Positions 1-9,318 are shown, numbered from the stretch's first letter. The stretch: DNA of 64,000 nt from CBDFKU01 sp965248975 (GCA_965248975.1 CBDFKU010000019.1:248001-312000), one strand, 5' to 3'. Program-made: numbers and translations. Notes: generated by a model from the letters alone, not told the origin.

Positions 1-83
1 TAGCACAAAATGCCGCCGCTGACATGCCAGGCCGGTCCCTTACCCCGTCCGCGGGGGGGGGGTTAAGGTGGGAGCGCCACCCC

Positions 84-114
84 CATCCTGACCTTCCCCC
101 GTCGAGGGGGAAGG
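84..114. repeat. GC-rich intergenic hairpin at the window start
   Basis: Positions 92-100 and 106-114 form a 9-bp inverted repeat (CCTTCCCCC / GGGGGAAGG) with a 5-nt loop. Similar C-rich/G-rich tracts recur in other intergenic gaps of this window (near 5050, 7050, 14260, 56240 and 60550). The remainder of bases 1-229 shows no gene that can be supported. Confidence 0.45.
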
Positions 115-229
115 AACCAGTTGCGTCCGCTTGACAACCAGTGTTCTGGCTAGTAGGGTCGTCCCTACAGGGCTCCGGTCCCGCGGGACCGTGAGTGCCC
201 TCCAACGCCGAGATCGACGGGAGGCACCA

Positions 230-1357
230 ATGGCGAAGCCCACCTTGCGCACCAGCATCTGTGACTTCCTGGACATCGAGTACCCCGTGATCCTGGCCGG
301 CATGGGCGGCAAGGGCCGGGCCACACCGCCGCCCCTGGTCGCCGCCGTCTCCAACGCCGGCGGTCTGGGGGTAATGGGGGCCTCCGCGCTTAGTCCCGAA
401 GAGGTCCTTCGGAGGATCCGCGAGATCCGGTCCATGACGTCCAAGCCCTTCGGTGTAGACGTCCTCCTCCCGGCCAGCCTTGCCGACACAGAGGAGACTC
501 GCTCGGCCGTACGCCTCAAGCTGCAGCGGGAGTACCCCAAGCACGTGGAGTTCATGCGCAGCCTGATGAAGGAGTTCGACCTGCCCGACGTAAAGGTGGA
601 AGACGAGATCGTCATATCTCCCGGCCAGATCAAGGAGCAAGTCGACGTGGTTCTGGAAGAGAAGGTGCCCGTGTTCGCCGCCGGCCTGGGAGACCCGGCC
701 TGGGTGGTGCCCCTGGCCAGGGAGAAAGGCGTCAAGACCATCGGCCTGGTGGGCACCGTGCGGGCCGCCATGCGTCAGGTGAAGGCGGGGGTGGACGTGG
801 TGGTAGCCCAGGGGTACGAGGCCGGCGGCCACACCGGCCGGATCGCCAACTTCCCGTTGATTCCCCAGGTGGTGGACGCCATCAGTCCCACGCCGGTTCT
901 GGCGGCGGGTGCCATCAGCGACGGTCGCGGCCTGGCCGCGGCCCTGGCGCTGGGAGCCGTGGGCGCCTGGGTGGGCACCGCCTTCCTCACCGCGGAGGAG
1001 TGCTGGCTGCCCGACGTCCACAAACAGCAGATCTTGGACGGAAGCTCGAGCGATTTCGTGATCACCAGGGCATACACCGGCAAGACCGCCCGGGACTATA
1101 AGAACGTGGTGATCGACGCATGGGAAAACTCCGGCCTGGACCCGTTGCCCATGCCCCTCCAGGGCGTGCTAGTGCAGGATTTCGTGGAAGCGGCGGAGGT
1201 GGCCGACCGCTACGACCTGACCAACAACCCGGCTGGACAGGGCGGCGGGATGCTCAAGGAGTTCAAGCCCGCAGCCCAGATCATGGAGGAGATGATCCGG
1301 GGAGCCGTGGAGGTCCTGGGTGGCCTCCAGGGCAGCCTGGAGCCGGCGGCGCGCTAG
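230..1357 (+). CDS. Nitronate monooxygenase (2-nitropropane dioxygenase family)
   Basis: A 375-aa FMN-dependent TIM-barrel protein of the NPD/nitronate monooxygenase family, which oxidises alkyl nitronates or related substrates in the cytoplasm. Family signs are the N-terminal pattern around GMGGKGRATPPPLVAAVSNA, the GLGVMG segment, and the FMN/active-site motif QGYEAGGHTG, whose His is the expected catalytic base. The frame is open upstream to 131, but ATG 230 follows a good GGGAGG ribosome site and gives a standard N-terminus. The stop lies 6 bp from the end of a convergent amidohydrolase. The substrate cannot be predicted; family members also include enoyl reductase-like enzymes. Confidence 0.88.
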   Translation: MAKPTLRTSICDFLDIEYPVILAGMGGKGRATPPPLVAAVSNAGGLGVMGASALSPEEVLRRIREIRSMTSKPFGVDVLLPASLADTEETRSAVRLKLQREYPKHVEFMRSLMKEFDLPDVKVEDEIVISPGQIKEQVDVVLEEKVPVFAAGLGDPAWVVPLAREKGVKTIGLVGTVRAAMRQVKAGVDVVVAQGYEAGGHTGRIANFPLIPQVVDAISPTPVLAAGAISDGRGLAAALALGAVGAWVGTAFLTAEECWLPDVHKQQILDGSSSDFVITRAYTGKTARDYKNVVIDAWENSGLDPLPMPLQGVLVQDFVEAAEVADRYDLTNNPAGQGGGMLKEFKPAAQIMEEMIRGAVEVLGGLQGSLEPAAR

Positions 1358-1363
1358 CCGACC

Positions 1364-2242
1364 CTACTGGTCCAGCTTGTAAACCCGGATGGCGTTCTCC
1401 CGGAGAAACTGGCGCTGGGACTCGGGCCGCAGTCCCAGATCGGCGATCTCCGTCATGGCCCGCTCCATGTCGATGACCGGGTAATCGCTGCCGAAGATCA
1501 CCTTGTCCCGGCCCCAGCTGTCGATGAAGTGGACGAACTCCTGCTTCCAGTAGCGGGGTGAGTAAGCATCGGAGCCGATGTACACGTTGGGGTGCTTCCA
1601 GGCGACGGAGATCATCTCCTCAACCCAGGGCCATCCGGTGTGGATGCCGATGAGCTTGAGCTCGGGGAAGTCGCACGCTATGGTGTCCAGCAGGATGGGC
1701 CGTCCCACCGACCTCATGGGCGGGCGGTCGTCGATGTAGATCAGGCAGTGCCCCACCTGCATCTGAATGGGAATATCCAGCTCGACGCACTTGGCGTAGA
1801 AGGGGTAGTACCTGCGATGGTCGGGCTCCAGGTCGAACCAATGGGGGTACAGATGGGCCCCGACGAATCCCAGCTCCTTCACCGAGCGCTCCAACTCCCT
1901 TACACCGTCCATCCCCTCCAGGGGGTCAATTCCCGCCAGTCCGTAGAAACGGTCGGGGTGCGCCTGGACCGCCTCTGCCACCGCCTCGTAGGGCACTGAG
2001 TCGGTGTAGCCTCGGTGAACAGAGCCCAGCTTGGCGGCGATGAGGAATGCCGACTCGATGCCGGAGGCATCCATCTTCTCGATGAGCTGCTCGTGGGTGA
2101 AGACCGGCTCCGTTTGGCCCTTGGCGAACCTCCGGCTGTAGAGGATCCATTTGTGCTTGCGGGCCGCTATCAGCTCGGGTGTCCGGATATTGCAGACGGT
2201 ATCTATAGCCTTGACTCCCAGATCGAATCTGCTCTGCGTCAT
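1364..2242 (-). CDS. Amidohydrolase family protein (Amidohydro_2), N-terminal HxH absent
   Basis: A 292-aa TIM-barrel metal-dependent hydrolase or decarboxylase of the Amidohydro_2 type. Conserved marks include VGHCLIY, GIHTGWPW and the C-terminal FGSDYPVID, whose Asp is the usual metal/catalytic residue. The N-terminal HxH metal pair usual in the superfamily is not evident: the equivalent stretch reads IDTVCNIRTPEL, so metal binding may be altered. The start at 2242 has an AGGAAGGA ribosome site. It lies 30 bp downstream of glnS on the same strand and may be co-transcribed, although the functions look unrelated. It is the most divergent of four amidohydrolases in the first 18 kb. Substrate unknown. 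Confidence 0.82.
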   Translation of the reverse strand: MTQSRFDLGVKAIDTVCNIRTPELIAARKHKWILYSRRFAKGQTEPVFTHEQLIEKMDASGIESAFLIAAKLGSVHRGYTDSVPYEAVAEAVQAHPDRFYGLAGIDPLEGMDGVRELERSVKELGFVGAHLYPHWFDLEPDHRRYYPFYAKCVELDIPIQMQVGHCLIYIDDRPPMRSVGRPILLDTIACDFPELKLIGIHTGWPWVEEMISVAWKHPNVYIGSDAYSPRYWKQEFVHFIDSWGRDKVIFGSDYPVIDMERAMTEIADLGLRPESQRQFLRENAIRVYKLDQ

Positions 2243-2272
2243 GAAGCTATCCTTCCTATCGTTCTATCTTGA

Positions 2273-3958
2273 CTATCCCTTGGTAGCCTTGGCCCAGGAG
2301 TCCCGCAGGGCGACGGTGCGGTTGAACACCATCCTCTCCGGGGTGGAGTCGGGGTCCACGCAGAAGTAGCCCTGCCTCAGGAACTGGTATCCGCTACCGG
2401 GGGTCGCTCCGGCCAGGCCGGGCTCCAGCCGGGAGGAGGTCAGCACCTCCAGGGAGCCCGTGTTGAGGTGGGCCTCCATGTCCGAGGGATCGGGGTCGGG
2501 CACGCTGAACAGGCGATCGTACAGCCGGACCTCGGCCTCGATGGAGTGGTCCGCCGACACCCAGTGGGAGGTGCCCCGGACCTTGCGGCCGTCGGCGGAC
2601 TGCCCGCCTCGCGTCTCCGGGTCGTAGGTGCAGTGCAGCTCCACCACCTCGCCGGTTGCCGGGTCCTTGACCACGTCCACGCAGGTTACGTAATAGGCGT
2701 CCTTCAGGCGAACCTCACGGCCGGGCGCCATGCGGAAGAAGCCCTTGGGCGGGTCCTCCATGAAGTCGTCCCGCTCGATGTAGAGCACTCGCGAGAACGG
2801 GACTTTCCGAGAACCCGCGTCGGGGTCTTCAGGATTGTTGACGGAGTCTAGCTCCTCGACCTGGCCTTCGGGGTAGTTGTCGATGACAACCCGCAGCGGC
2901 CGGAGCACCGCCATCACTCGCGGCGCCCGCCGGTTCAGATCGTCTCGGACACAGTGTTCCAGAAGCGCAACGTCCACCACGTTGTCCCGCCTCGCAACGC
3001 CTACCCGCTCGCAGAAACCCCGTATCGCCTCGGGGGTGTAACCCCGCCTGCGAAGGCCCGATACGGTGGGCATGCGGGGATCGTCCCAGCCAGCTACGTG
3101 CCCCTTCTCCACCAGCTCCAGCAGCCTCCGCTTGCTCATCACGGTGTAGCTCAGGTTCAGGCGGGCGAACTCGATCTGCTGTGGATGGCAGTCGACGTCG
3201 AGCCGGTCCAGGACCCAGTCGTATAGCGGCCGATGGTCCTCGAACTCCAGGGTGCACAGTGAGTGGGTCACACTCTCGATGGAGTCGGAGAGGCCGTGGG
3301 CGAAGTCGTACATGGGATAGATGCACCATCTGTCCGCCGTCCGGTGGTGGGAAGCCCTCAGGATGCGGTAGAGCACCGGGTCCCGCAGGTTCAGGTTCGG
3401 GGAGGCCATATCGATCTTCGCCCTGAGCACGTGGGCGCCGTCCTCGAACTCGCCGGCCCTCATGCCCTGGAACAGGTCCAGGTTCTCGTCGATGGTACGG
3501 CCGCGGTACGGGCTGTCGCGGCCCGGCTCCGTCAGGGTGCCCCGGTACTGCCTGATCTCCTCGGCGCTAAGGCTGCAGACGTAGGCATGGCCGGCCCTGA
3601 TAAGCCGCAGAGCGTAGTCGTAGAGCCTGTCGAAGTAGTCGGAGGCGTAGTAGAGGTGCTCGTCCCAGTCGTACCCCAACCAGCGGACGTCCTCCACGAT
3701 AGACCGGGTGTACTCCACGCCCTCCCTAGTGGGGTTGGTGTCGTCGAAGCGCAGGTGGCAGACGCCCCCGGGGTTCTCGGCGGCGACACCGAAGTTGAGG
3801 CAGATGGACTTGGCATGTCCGATATGCAAGTAGCCGTTGGGCTCGGGCGGGAACCGGGTCACGACACGGCCACCGTTCTTGCCTGCCTGCAGGTCGCGGG
3901 TGACGATATCCCGGATGAAGTCGGAGGCGGCAGCCTGTTCGGTTTCGGTAATTCTCAT
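2273..3958 (-). CDS. glnS: Glutaminyl-tRNA synthetase
   Basis: A 561-aa class I aminoacyl-tRNA synthetase that charges tRNA-Gln. The protein shows the class I opening RFPPEPNGYLHIGHAKS with its HIGH motif, the KMSKS-equivalent VMSKRRLL, and a C-terminal beta-barrel anticodon-binding region; E. coli GlnRS is 554 aa. The frame could extend to 4018, but a sigma-70-type promoter occupies 3990-4018, so ATG 3958 is the better start and leaves a short leader of about 25 nt. A dedicated GlnRS implies that this organism does not depend only on the Glu-tRNA-Gln amidotransferase route. Confidence 0.95.
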   Translation of the reverse strand: MRITETEQAAASDFIRDIVTRDLQAGKNGGRVVTRFPPEPNGYLHIGHAKSICLNFGVAAENPGGVCHLRFDDTNPTREGVEYTRSIVEDVRWLGYDWDEHLYYASDYFDRLYDYALRLIRAGHAYVCSLSAEEIRQYRGTLTEPGRDSPYRGRTIDENLDLFQGMRAGEFEDGAHVLRAKIDMASPNLNLRDPVLYRILRASHHRTADRWCIYPMYDFAHGLSDSIESVTHSLCTLEFEDHRPLYDWVLDRLDVDCHPQQIEFARLNLSYTVMSKRRLLELVEKGHVAGWDDPRMPTVSGLRRRGYTPEAIRGFCERVGVARRDNVVDVALLEHCVRDDLNRRAPRVMAVLRPLRVVIDNYPEGQVEELDSVNNPEDPDAGSRKVPFSRVLYIERDDFMEDPPKGFFRMAPGREVRLKDAYYVTCVDVVKDPATGEVVELHCTYDPETRGGQSADGRKVRGTSHWVSADHSIEAEVRLYDRLFSVPDPDPSDMEAHLNTGSLEVLTSSRLEPGLAGATPGSGYQFLRQGYFCVDPDSTPERMVFNRTVALRDSWAKATKG

Positions 3959-3989
3959 CACTCTAGTGCTGCATCGGACAGCATGACAG

Positions 3990-4018
3990 ATTGTAGTGAG
4001 GCCATCCAATCGCGTCAA
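3990..4018 (-). promoter_or_regulatory. Promoter of glnS
   Basis: Read on the minus strand: TTGACG (4018-4013), a 17-nt spacer, and TACAAT (3995-3990). The predicted transcript starts about 25 nt before the glnS ATG. Its position supports the internal glnS start at 3958. Confidence 0.72.
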
Positions 4019-4030
4019 GGCGAGCCGGGG

Positions 4031-5008
4031 CTACACTCTGGGCCAGACCTCGATGGCCATCTCCTCCATGCGCCTCAGCCCTTCTTCCAGGTCGTTGCCG
4101 GTTGACTGGAAGAAGTTGGCCACCACGGTGGTCACTCCCATCTCCTCGTGCTGCCGGATGTCCGATGCGATCCGATCTGCGGTGCCCCGGAAGCTCAGGC
4201 GCTCGCCGCTGGGGCCAGGCTCGGCGTCTCCGGCGGGCATAAGCCGGTATCCTTGGAGCAGGCTGGGCAGGTAAGTGATCTCCAGCTGCGACGGGTCCCT
4301 GCCGAACCTCTCGGCGTGGCGGGCCACACGCTGGATGCCCTCCTGGAGCTGCTTCGGCTCCCTCAAAGGGAAGTCGGGGTTGGACCCCAGCGGGTACCAT
4401 CCGTTGCCGAGTTGGCCGGCACGCCGCAGGGCGGCCGGGCTCTCGCCGCCCACCCAGATGGGTGGATGGGGCTGCTGCACCGGCCGTGGCAGGAAATAGA
4501 TGTCGGAGAAGCTGCAGTACTTGCCGTGGAAGGTGGGACTATCGCTGGTCCACAGCTCCACGAAGGCGCGGAGGTACTCGTCGGTCACCGGACCCCGCTC
4601 CTCGAAGGCCTGGACCCCCAGCTGCACGAACTCCTCCCGCATCCACCCCGCGCCGATCCCGGCGACCAGGCGGCCCTTGGACACCACGTCAACGGTGACC
4701 ATGGCCTTGGCGGTCAGTATGGGATTGCGATAGGGCAGTATAGTCACGCTGGTGACCAGACGCAGGCTCTTGGTCTGGCCGGCCAGGAAAGCCAGCAGCG
4801 TAATGTGCTCCGGCGCTTCGCCGTCGGCGCCCGGATACAGCCGGTTGGGCGTGTATGGGTAGGGGGAGCCGATGCTCCTGGGTATAATCAGGTGGTCGCC
4901 GGCAAAGATGGAGTCGAACCCCAACTCCTCGGCCTTGCGCACGATGGTGATCAGGTTGTCCGGGGTGGCCGACGGGCCCCGGCTGGGTATATAGAAGCCG
5001 TATTTCAT
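4031..5008 (-). CDS. LLM-class flavin/F420-dependent oxidoreductase
   Basis: A 325-aa luciferase-like monooxygenase-family protein, starting MKYGFYIPSRGP. The sequence resembles the F420-type subgroup, with FAGDHLI near the N-terminus, VTSVTILPYRNPILTAK, and GIGAGWMREEF. Proteins of this fold use FMN or F420 to oxidise or reduce small organic substrates; which cofactor is used here cannot be decided from sequence alone. ATG 5008 is chosen because AGGAGAGG precedes it, although the frame is open to 5077. It is one of three LLM proteins in the window. The stop is close to the glnS promoter, so it is probably transcribed separately from glnS. Confidence 0.85.
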   Translation of the reverse strand: MKYGFYIPSRGPSATPDNLITIVRKAEELGFDSIFAGDHLIIPRSIGSPYPYTPNRLYPGADGEAPEHITLLAFLAGQTKSLRLVTSVTILPYRNPILTAKAMVTVDVVSKGRLVAGIGAGWMREEFVQLGVQAFEERGPVTDEYLRAFVELWTSDSPTFHGKYCSFSDIYFLPRPVQQPHPPIWVGGESPAALRRAGQLGNGWYPLGSNPDFPLREPKQLQEGIQRVARHAERFGRDPSQLEITYLPSLLQGYRLMPAGDAEPGPSGERLSFRGTADRIASDIRQHEEMGVTTVVANFFQSTGNDLEEGLRRMEEMAIEVWPRV

Positions 5009-5045
5009 ACCATCCTCTCCTTGGTAGGAAGATCGAGTCAGGGAC

Positions 5046-5116
5046 GAACCACCCCCATCAAGGGGGAAGGGATTCAACCCCTCTCCCTCCGGGAGAGGGG
5101 TCTGGGGTGAGGGAAA
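5046..5116. repeat. Intergenic C/G-tract repeat with hairpin
   Basis: The gap between two minus-strand genes holds a perfect 10-bp inverted repeat: CCCCTCTCCC (5078-5087) and GGGAGAGGGG (5091-5100), loop TCC, followed by a TCTGGGGTGAGGG tail. The same style of element recurs at about 7049, 14254, 56233 and 60545. It could act as a transcript-end hairpin, but no T-run follows on either strand. Confidence 0.6.
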
Positions 5117-6976
5117 TCACACGCCTCTTGGCGGGATGATCGGGAGCACCACACGAGACGGATGCTCGCCATCGTGGTAGACCGCCTGGTGGGCAACTCG
5201 GGTCTCACCGGTAGTCCACAGAGGTCCCCCGGTGTTGGGATTAACATCGTATTGGGGGAAGCTGCTGGAGGAGATGTCCAGGCGAATGCGGTGGCCACGA
5301 ACGAACAGGTTGCCGGTCGCCTGGAGGTCTATGGTGAAGGAGTAGACCTCTCCCGGCTCCATGAGCTCACCCCGCTCCCGATTATCCCGGTATCGGGCAC
5401 GGATGATGCCGTCGCACAGGTTCATGGCGAATCCGTGGGGGTAGTCCTCGTTGGGCGGGTACACGTCCACCAGCTTTGCGGTGAAGTCGGTGTCGGGCCC
5501 CGACGAGGAAGCCCAAAGCTGCACCACCACCGGCCCGGTGACCTCGATATCCTCCTCCAGGGGAGGTGTCTGGAACACCAGCACGTCGTCCCGGGCCGCC
5601 AGGGGCAGGTCGTCCTTGCAGGCGAAAAACACCTCCGGGTGTCCCCTCTGGTCGAAGGCTCCTCCGGACAGTATGCCCGGCACGCCGGGACTCTGGATGC
5701 AGCCTCCCAGGGTGGGCACCGGATCCTTGGGATCGAAGGTGTACCGGCTGGGGCCGACCCCTTTCGGGGGCGGCTCAGGGCTCAGGCCTCCCTCGGGGTG
5801 CAGGTAATAGCCGACGAAGCCAGTGCCGGACAGGGGCCACTGCTCCTCGCCCCGCCACCGCCCGCCGTGGCTCATGCGCCGCTGCAGGTTGGCCCGCCCG
5901 CTGCCCCCGCCCATGATAAACGCCCGGATGGGCGGGCCCTCCAGGACGTCGGTGTGCATCCCCTTGAGGAAATGGTCGAACCACTTCAGGCGCAGGTCGT
6001 CGACGTAGTCCTGGATCGCCTCGACGCCGAAGTCTACCTCGCCGGAGAAGGGGTCCAGTAAGGTCTCGTGCCCGTGCAGCCAGGTACCGATCATCATGCG
6101 AATGGGCGACTTGAAACGCTTCCCCAGCTCATTAAACTTGCTGGTGGTGGCCCATACGTGGTGGCCGTACCAGGAGGTAAGGTAGAAGATCGGGATATCG
6201 GGGTGCCGGTCGATGTGGGCTTCGAGGCTGGCCAGTGGGTTCTTCCACAGGTCGTCGTAGTCAGACCTGGTCCCTATCTTAATGAGAAAGTCTTCGTATG
6301 TAGGAGCCAGAGCAAGGGGGGTGGCGCCTCTTTTAACGGGCAGGTGGCCGAACCATTTCTCCACGTCTTCGAAGGCATCCATCATCGTCTTGCGGACGGC
6401 GGGGTCGCGCTGGGCCTCCTTGCCATCGCGGGCCATCCGGAACGCGTAGGGGAAGACCACCCCCATTGTGAAGGCCCCGCCCGAGCGTATGGTGTGAGTG
6501 TGGTAGTTGTAGCCGGCGTCCATGATGAACTGGGTTTTCAGGCCCGGCGGGTTGGTGACCGCCAGGGCCTGCTGGGTGGCTCCGGTGTAGGAGAGGCCCA
6601 TGGTCCCCACCTGGCCGTCGCTCCAGGGTTGCTGGACGATCCAGCTCAGGGTGTCGTAGCCGTCGTCCGCCTCTTTCTCGGAGTGGACGAAGAACCAGTC
6701 CCCCTCGGACTCTCCTCGGCCCCGCACGTCCTGCATGATGCAGACGTATCCCCGGCGGGCGAAATAGCGCCCGATGTTGGTCAGCCGGGCGTTGCCGTTG
6801 TCGTAGGGGGTCCTTTCCAGGATAGTGGGGAAGCGTCCCTCGACCGGTGCCCCGTTACGTGCCGGGAGGAACAGGTCCGTGGCCAGGCGCACCCCGTCGC
6901 GCGTGGGTACCATCACGTTCTTCTGCGCCACGACGTCGTACTGAATCTGGGACCCCTGGTAATTACCGCAGCTCAT
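5117..6976 (-). CDS. CocE/NonD-family (S15) alpha/beta hydrolase
   Basis: A 619-aa serine hydrolase of the CocE/NonD or X-Pro dipeptidyl-peptidase class. The N-terminal alpha/beta-hydrolase core begins MVPTRDGVRLATDLFLP, and the nucleophile-elbow region reads GTMGLSYTGATQQ, with Ser in GLSYTG. The C-terminal half is the jelly-roll domain typical of the family, with PVVVQLWASSSGPDTDF and RLDISSSSFPQYDVN. Such enzymes hydrolyse esters or amides, including xenobiotics. ATG 6976 is preceded by GGGAGG; the alternative at 6997 has no such site. No signal peptide is obvious, so it is probably cytoplasmic. Substrate unknown. Confidence 0.88.
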   Translation of the reverse strand: MSCGNYQGSQIQYDVVAQKNVMVPTRDGVRLATDLFLPARNGAPVEGRFPTILERTPYDNGNARLTNIGRYFARRGYVCIMQDVRGRGESEGDWFFVHSEKEADDGYDTLSWIVQQPWSDGQVGTMGLSYTGATQQALAVTNPPGLKTQFIMDAGYNYHTHTIRSGGAFTMGVVFPYAFRMARDGKEAQRDPAVRKTMMDAFEDVEKWFGHLPVKRGATPLALAPTYEDFLIKIGTRSDYDDLWKNPLASLEAHIDRHPDIPIFYLTSWYGHHVWATTSKFNELGKRFKSPIRMMIGTWLHGHETLLDPFSGEVDFGVEAIQDYVDDLRLKWFDHFLKGMHTDVLEGPPIRAFIMGGGSGRANLQRRMSHGGRWRGEEQWPLSGTGFVGYYLHPEGGLSPEPPPKGVGPSRYTFDPKDPVPTLGGCIQSPGVPGILSGGAFDQRGHPEVFFACKDDLPLAARDDVLVFQTPPLEEDIEVTGPVVVQLWASSSGPDTDFTAKLVDVYPPNEDYPHGFAMNLCDGIIRARYRDNRERGELMEPGEVYSFTIDLQATGNLFVRGHRIRLDISSSSFPQYDVNPNTGGPLWTTGETRVAHQAVYHDGEHPSRVVLPIIPPRGV

Positions 6977-7034
6977 GGAGACCTCCCACGTCAGCATTCA
7001 GCACATGTGATCCGTAGATGGCAAGGCTGGGAGA

Positions 7035-7077
7035 ACCCTCACTGCCTGCCCCCTCTCTCGTAGAGAGAGGGGGGGCC
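7035..7077. repeat. Intergenic C/G-tract repeat with hairpin
   Basis: CCCCCTCTCTC (7049-7059) pairs with GAGAGAGGGGG (7063-7073) across a 3-nt loop. It lies between the CocE-type gene and the next minus-strand amidohydrolase, and belongs to the same dispersed family as 5046-5116. Confidence 0.55.
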
Positions 7078-7141
7078 AACAGGCCGTGGAGTGGGCTACC
7101 GGATACCCACCGAAATCAGCCAGTGATGCGGGCGCCGGCGA

Positions 7142-8272
7142 CTAGAGGCGGTATATCCTGGCGGCGTTTCCACCGGCGATTTTGGCCTTCTCGTCCTCGG
7201 TGCAGTCCGTCAGGATCTCCGTCAGGATCTCCTGAGTCTTGGGGAAAGTGGACTCCTGGTGGGGATAGTCCGCGCCCCACTGGAGCCCGTCTATCCCGAT
7301 GATATCTCGCATCTTTATGCCCATGGCATCGTCCTGGAAGCCGAGGAAAACGTTGCGGTGGAAGACATCGCTGGGGAGCATTTCGTTCTTGAAACGGTAC
7401 CCGGTCATGCCCAACGCGCGCTGCTTGTAGTTGTAGTCGATGCGGTCCAAGTAGAAGGGTACCCAGGAGAGCTGCTGCTCTATGGCCCCTACCTGGAGTT
7501 TGGGGAAGCGATCGAAAACGCCGTTGAAGATCATGTCGGTGAGGGACAGCCTCACGTATATGTCGAAGTTGCACTGGAAGGCGGAGGAGCCCCCATCATG
7601 GACCCCGGGCACCTTGGCTTCCATTGGGAGGCCGCCCCGGTTCGTTGCGCCGTGAAGGCTCAGGGGCATTTCCAGGTCCTGGGCCGCCGCCCAGAATGGG
7701 TCGTAGCTCGGGAGGTAGTACCTCTTCTTGCCGGGGAAGTCGGAGATCATCACCCCCACCAGCCCCAGCTTGGCGCAGCGCTCCAGCTCCCTTACACCCA
7801 CGCCTACGTTGTCCAGGTTGATCATGCCGATGCCCTTCAGCCGCTTGGGGTCGTAGGAGCAGAAGTCGGCTACCCAGTCGTTGTAGGTCCTGCAAAGGGC
7901 GCTGAAGAGCTCGTTATCCTCCACCTTATAGAGCACCAGGCCCAGGGTGGGATAGATCACGCTCATGTCCACGCCGTCCAGGTCCAGGTCCTTTACGTGC
8001 TCCTCGGGTATGTAGCCTCCGGGACGGACGTTCTCGAAGGTGTCGTCCATGGTGAGGGCCTCGGGGTCATCGAACCTGGTGCCCGCCTGGGCCCCCGCGA
8101 AGGCCATGCCCAGCATCCTTCTCCCGTCACAGTACCACCAGTCGCCGCCTGTCCCCTCTTCATGAACGATGCGCGGGGCCTGGTCCCTGAACTCTGGCTC
8201 TATCCTGTTGGTCCACAGGTCGTCGGGCTCAACGATATGGTTGTCCGCAGATATGATCCTGTAGCTTCCCAT
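7142..8272 (-). CDS. Amidohydrolase (Amidohydro_2, ACMSD-like)
   Basis: A 376-aa TIM-barrel hydrolase/decarboxylase. It starts MGSYRIISADNHIVEPDDLW, the DxHxxEP variant of the N-terminal metal motif, and carries LGVMISDFPGKK, a barrel His in PLSLHGATNR, and the C-terminal WGADYPHQESTFP with the catalytic Asp. It ends CTEDEKAKIAGGNAARIYRL, almost the same as the end of the protein at 13047-14165, so the two are close paralogues separated by the CHAT-STAND module. It has its own promoter at 8320-8349. Members of this group act on aromatic or cyclic acids; the substrate here is unknown. Confidence 0.88.
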   Translation of the reverse strand: MGSYRIISADNHIVEPDDLWTNRIEPEFRDQAPRIVHEEGTGGDWWYCDGRRMLGMAFAGAQAGTRFDDPEALTMDDTFENVRPGGYIPEEHVKDLDLDGVDMSVIYPTLGLVLYKVEDNELFSALCRTYNDWVADFCSYDPKRLKGIGMINLDNVGVGVRELERCAKLGLVGVMISDFPGKKRYYLPSYDPFWAAAQDLEMPLSLHGATNRGGLPMEAKVPGVHDGGSSAFQCNFDIYVRLSLTDMIFNGVFDRFPKLQVGAIEQQLSWVPFYLDRIDYNYKQRALGMTGYRFKNEMLPSDVFHRNVFLGFQDDAMGIKMRDIIGIDGLQWGADYPHQESTFPKTQEILTEILTDCTEDEKAKIAGGNAARIYRL

Positions 8273-8319
8273 AGTGACCCCCTGTGTACGTGTGTTGTGC
8301 GGGCGTTGAACGTCAGTTT

Positions 8320-8349
8320 AGTGTAGTCCAGGGGTGAAGTCGTAGTCAA
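8320..8349 (-). promoter_or_regulatory. Promoter upstream of the 7142-8272 amidohydrolase
   Basis: Read on the minus strand: TTGACT (8349-8344), an 18-nt spacer and TACACT (8325-8320). It lies in the 115-bp gap below the 308-aa gene, indicating that the amidohydrolase need not be read from the CHAT operon. Confidence 0.55.
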
Positions 8350-8387
8350 TACACGTCCCGGGGGTTTTTCCTAGTCCCACGAGGCCG

Positions 8388-9314
8388 CTAGCCGCCTTCG
8401 TACCGGGCCACGCCCAAGACGAGATAGTTGTACGGGATCAGCAGCGAAGGGTCGGCCCGGCTCACCACGTGGCCCGTCGATGGGTCGTAGACCCACTCGC
8501 TCCAGTCCCACACTACCTGCACCGACTCGGGGATCTGGACCGCCAGGTACGCCCCCTCGGCCAGGCGGGCGCCCATGGGATCGGAGCTGAAATCGAGGCC
8601 CATGTGGAACTCCTGCACCGGCACGTTCCGATGCCGGGTTGCCAGGGTCCTGGTCAGGCCGTAAGCCATCTGGGAGAGGAGGCCGATGGCGGGCTGGGCC
8701 GTGGAGGCCAGCAGCAGCCCGGCCTTGAAGGCGTCGGAGTCCAGGAAGCCCAGGAGGGCCTCGTCTCCCTCGTTCTTCACGTTGACGGTGTAGCACCTGA
8801 AGGCCACGCCCTCGGTCCCCACGTTGAGGCCTACGAAGATGGGGTAGCCGATGACCCCGGCGTGCTCGCCCTGGCGCGCGCGGCAGGCGGCGTTGAAGTG
8901 CAGGTGCTCCACGCTGCCCGGCACCTGGTTCTGGGCGTAGAAGTCGAAGAGCACACGGTGGGTGCCGCCGCCGGGATAGTCGGCCACCCGCAGCCGGTCG
9001 AGGGTGATCCTGATGCGGGAGCCCTTGAGGGAGGTGTCGGGGGCAACGTTGCCGGCGTGGCGGATGGGCAGCGGGCCGCCGCCGGGCGGGGCCGGGGCCA
9101 GGTAGCCGAAGGCGTGGGCGGTGTGCTGCCACGGCCTGGCCTGGGAGCGCCCCAACCTGCGGCCCCCGAAGGTCTGGGGCTCCGCCTGTTCCGCCGCCTC
9201 CAGCGCGTCGGCGGCCCCCTCCTCCCCCACCTCCCGTAGCCGGGCGGCCGCCTGGGCCGGGGACTGCCTGCCCAGCACCGGCAGGTCGTCGAACCAGGGT
9301 TGGGCGTCAGGCAT
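8388..9314 (-). CDS. Conserved-looking 308-aa protein coupled to the CHAT-STAND gene, function unknown
   Basis: I do not recognise a named domain in this 308-aa protein. The N-terminal 45 residues are acidic and probably helical (LREVGEEGAADALEAAEQAE). The rest looks beta-rich, with IRITLDRLRVADYPGGGTHR, VLFDFYAQNQVPG, VEHLHFN, GYPIFVGLNVGTEGVAF and VQIPESVQVVWDWSEWVYDP. There is no signal peptide or membrane segment. The ATG begins 4 bp after the stop of the CHAT-NB-ARC-TPR gene, so the two are very likely co-transcribed and translationally coupled. From context it may be a partner, sensor or substrate of the CHAT protease; that is inference. Its own frame is intact although the upstream gene is broken. 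Confidence 0.75.
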   Translation of the reverse strand: MPDAQPWFDDLPVLGRQSPAQAAARLREVGEEGAADALEAAEQAEPQTFGGRRLGRSQARPWQHTAHAFGYLAPAPPGGGPLPIRHAGNVAPDTSLKGSRIRITLDRLRVADYPGGGTHRVLFDFYAQNQVPGSVEHLHFNAACRARQGEHAGVIGYPIFVGLNVGTEGVAFRCYTVNVKNEGDEALLGFLDSDAFKAGLLLASTAQPAIGLLSQMAYGLTRTLATRHRNVPVQEFHMGLDFSSDPMGARLAEGAYLAVQIPESVQVVWDWSEWVYDPSTGHVVSRADPSLLIPYNYLVLGVARYEGG

Positions 9315-9318
9315 ACCG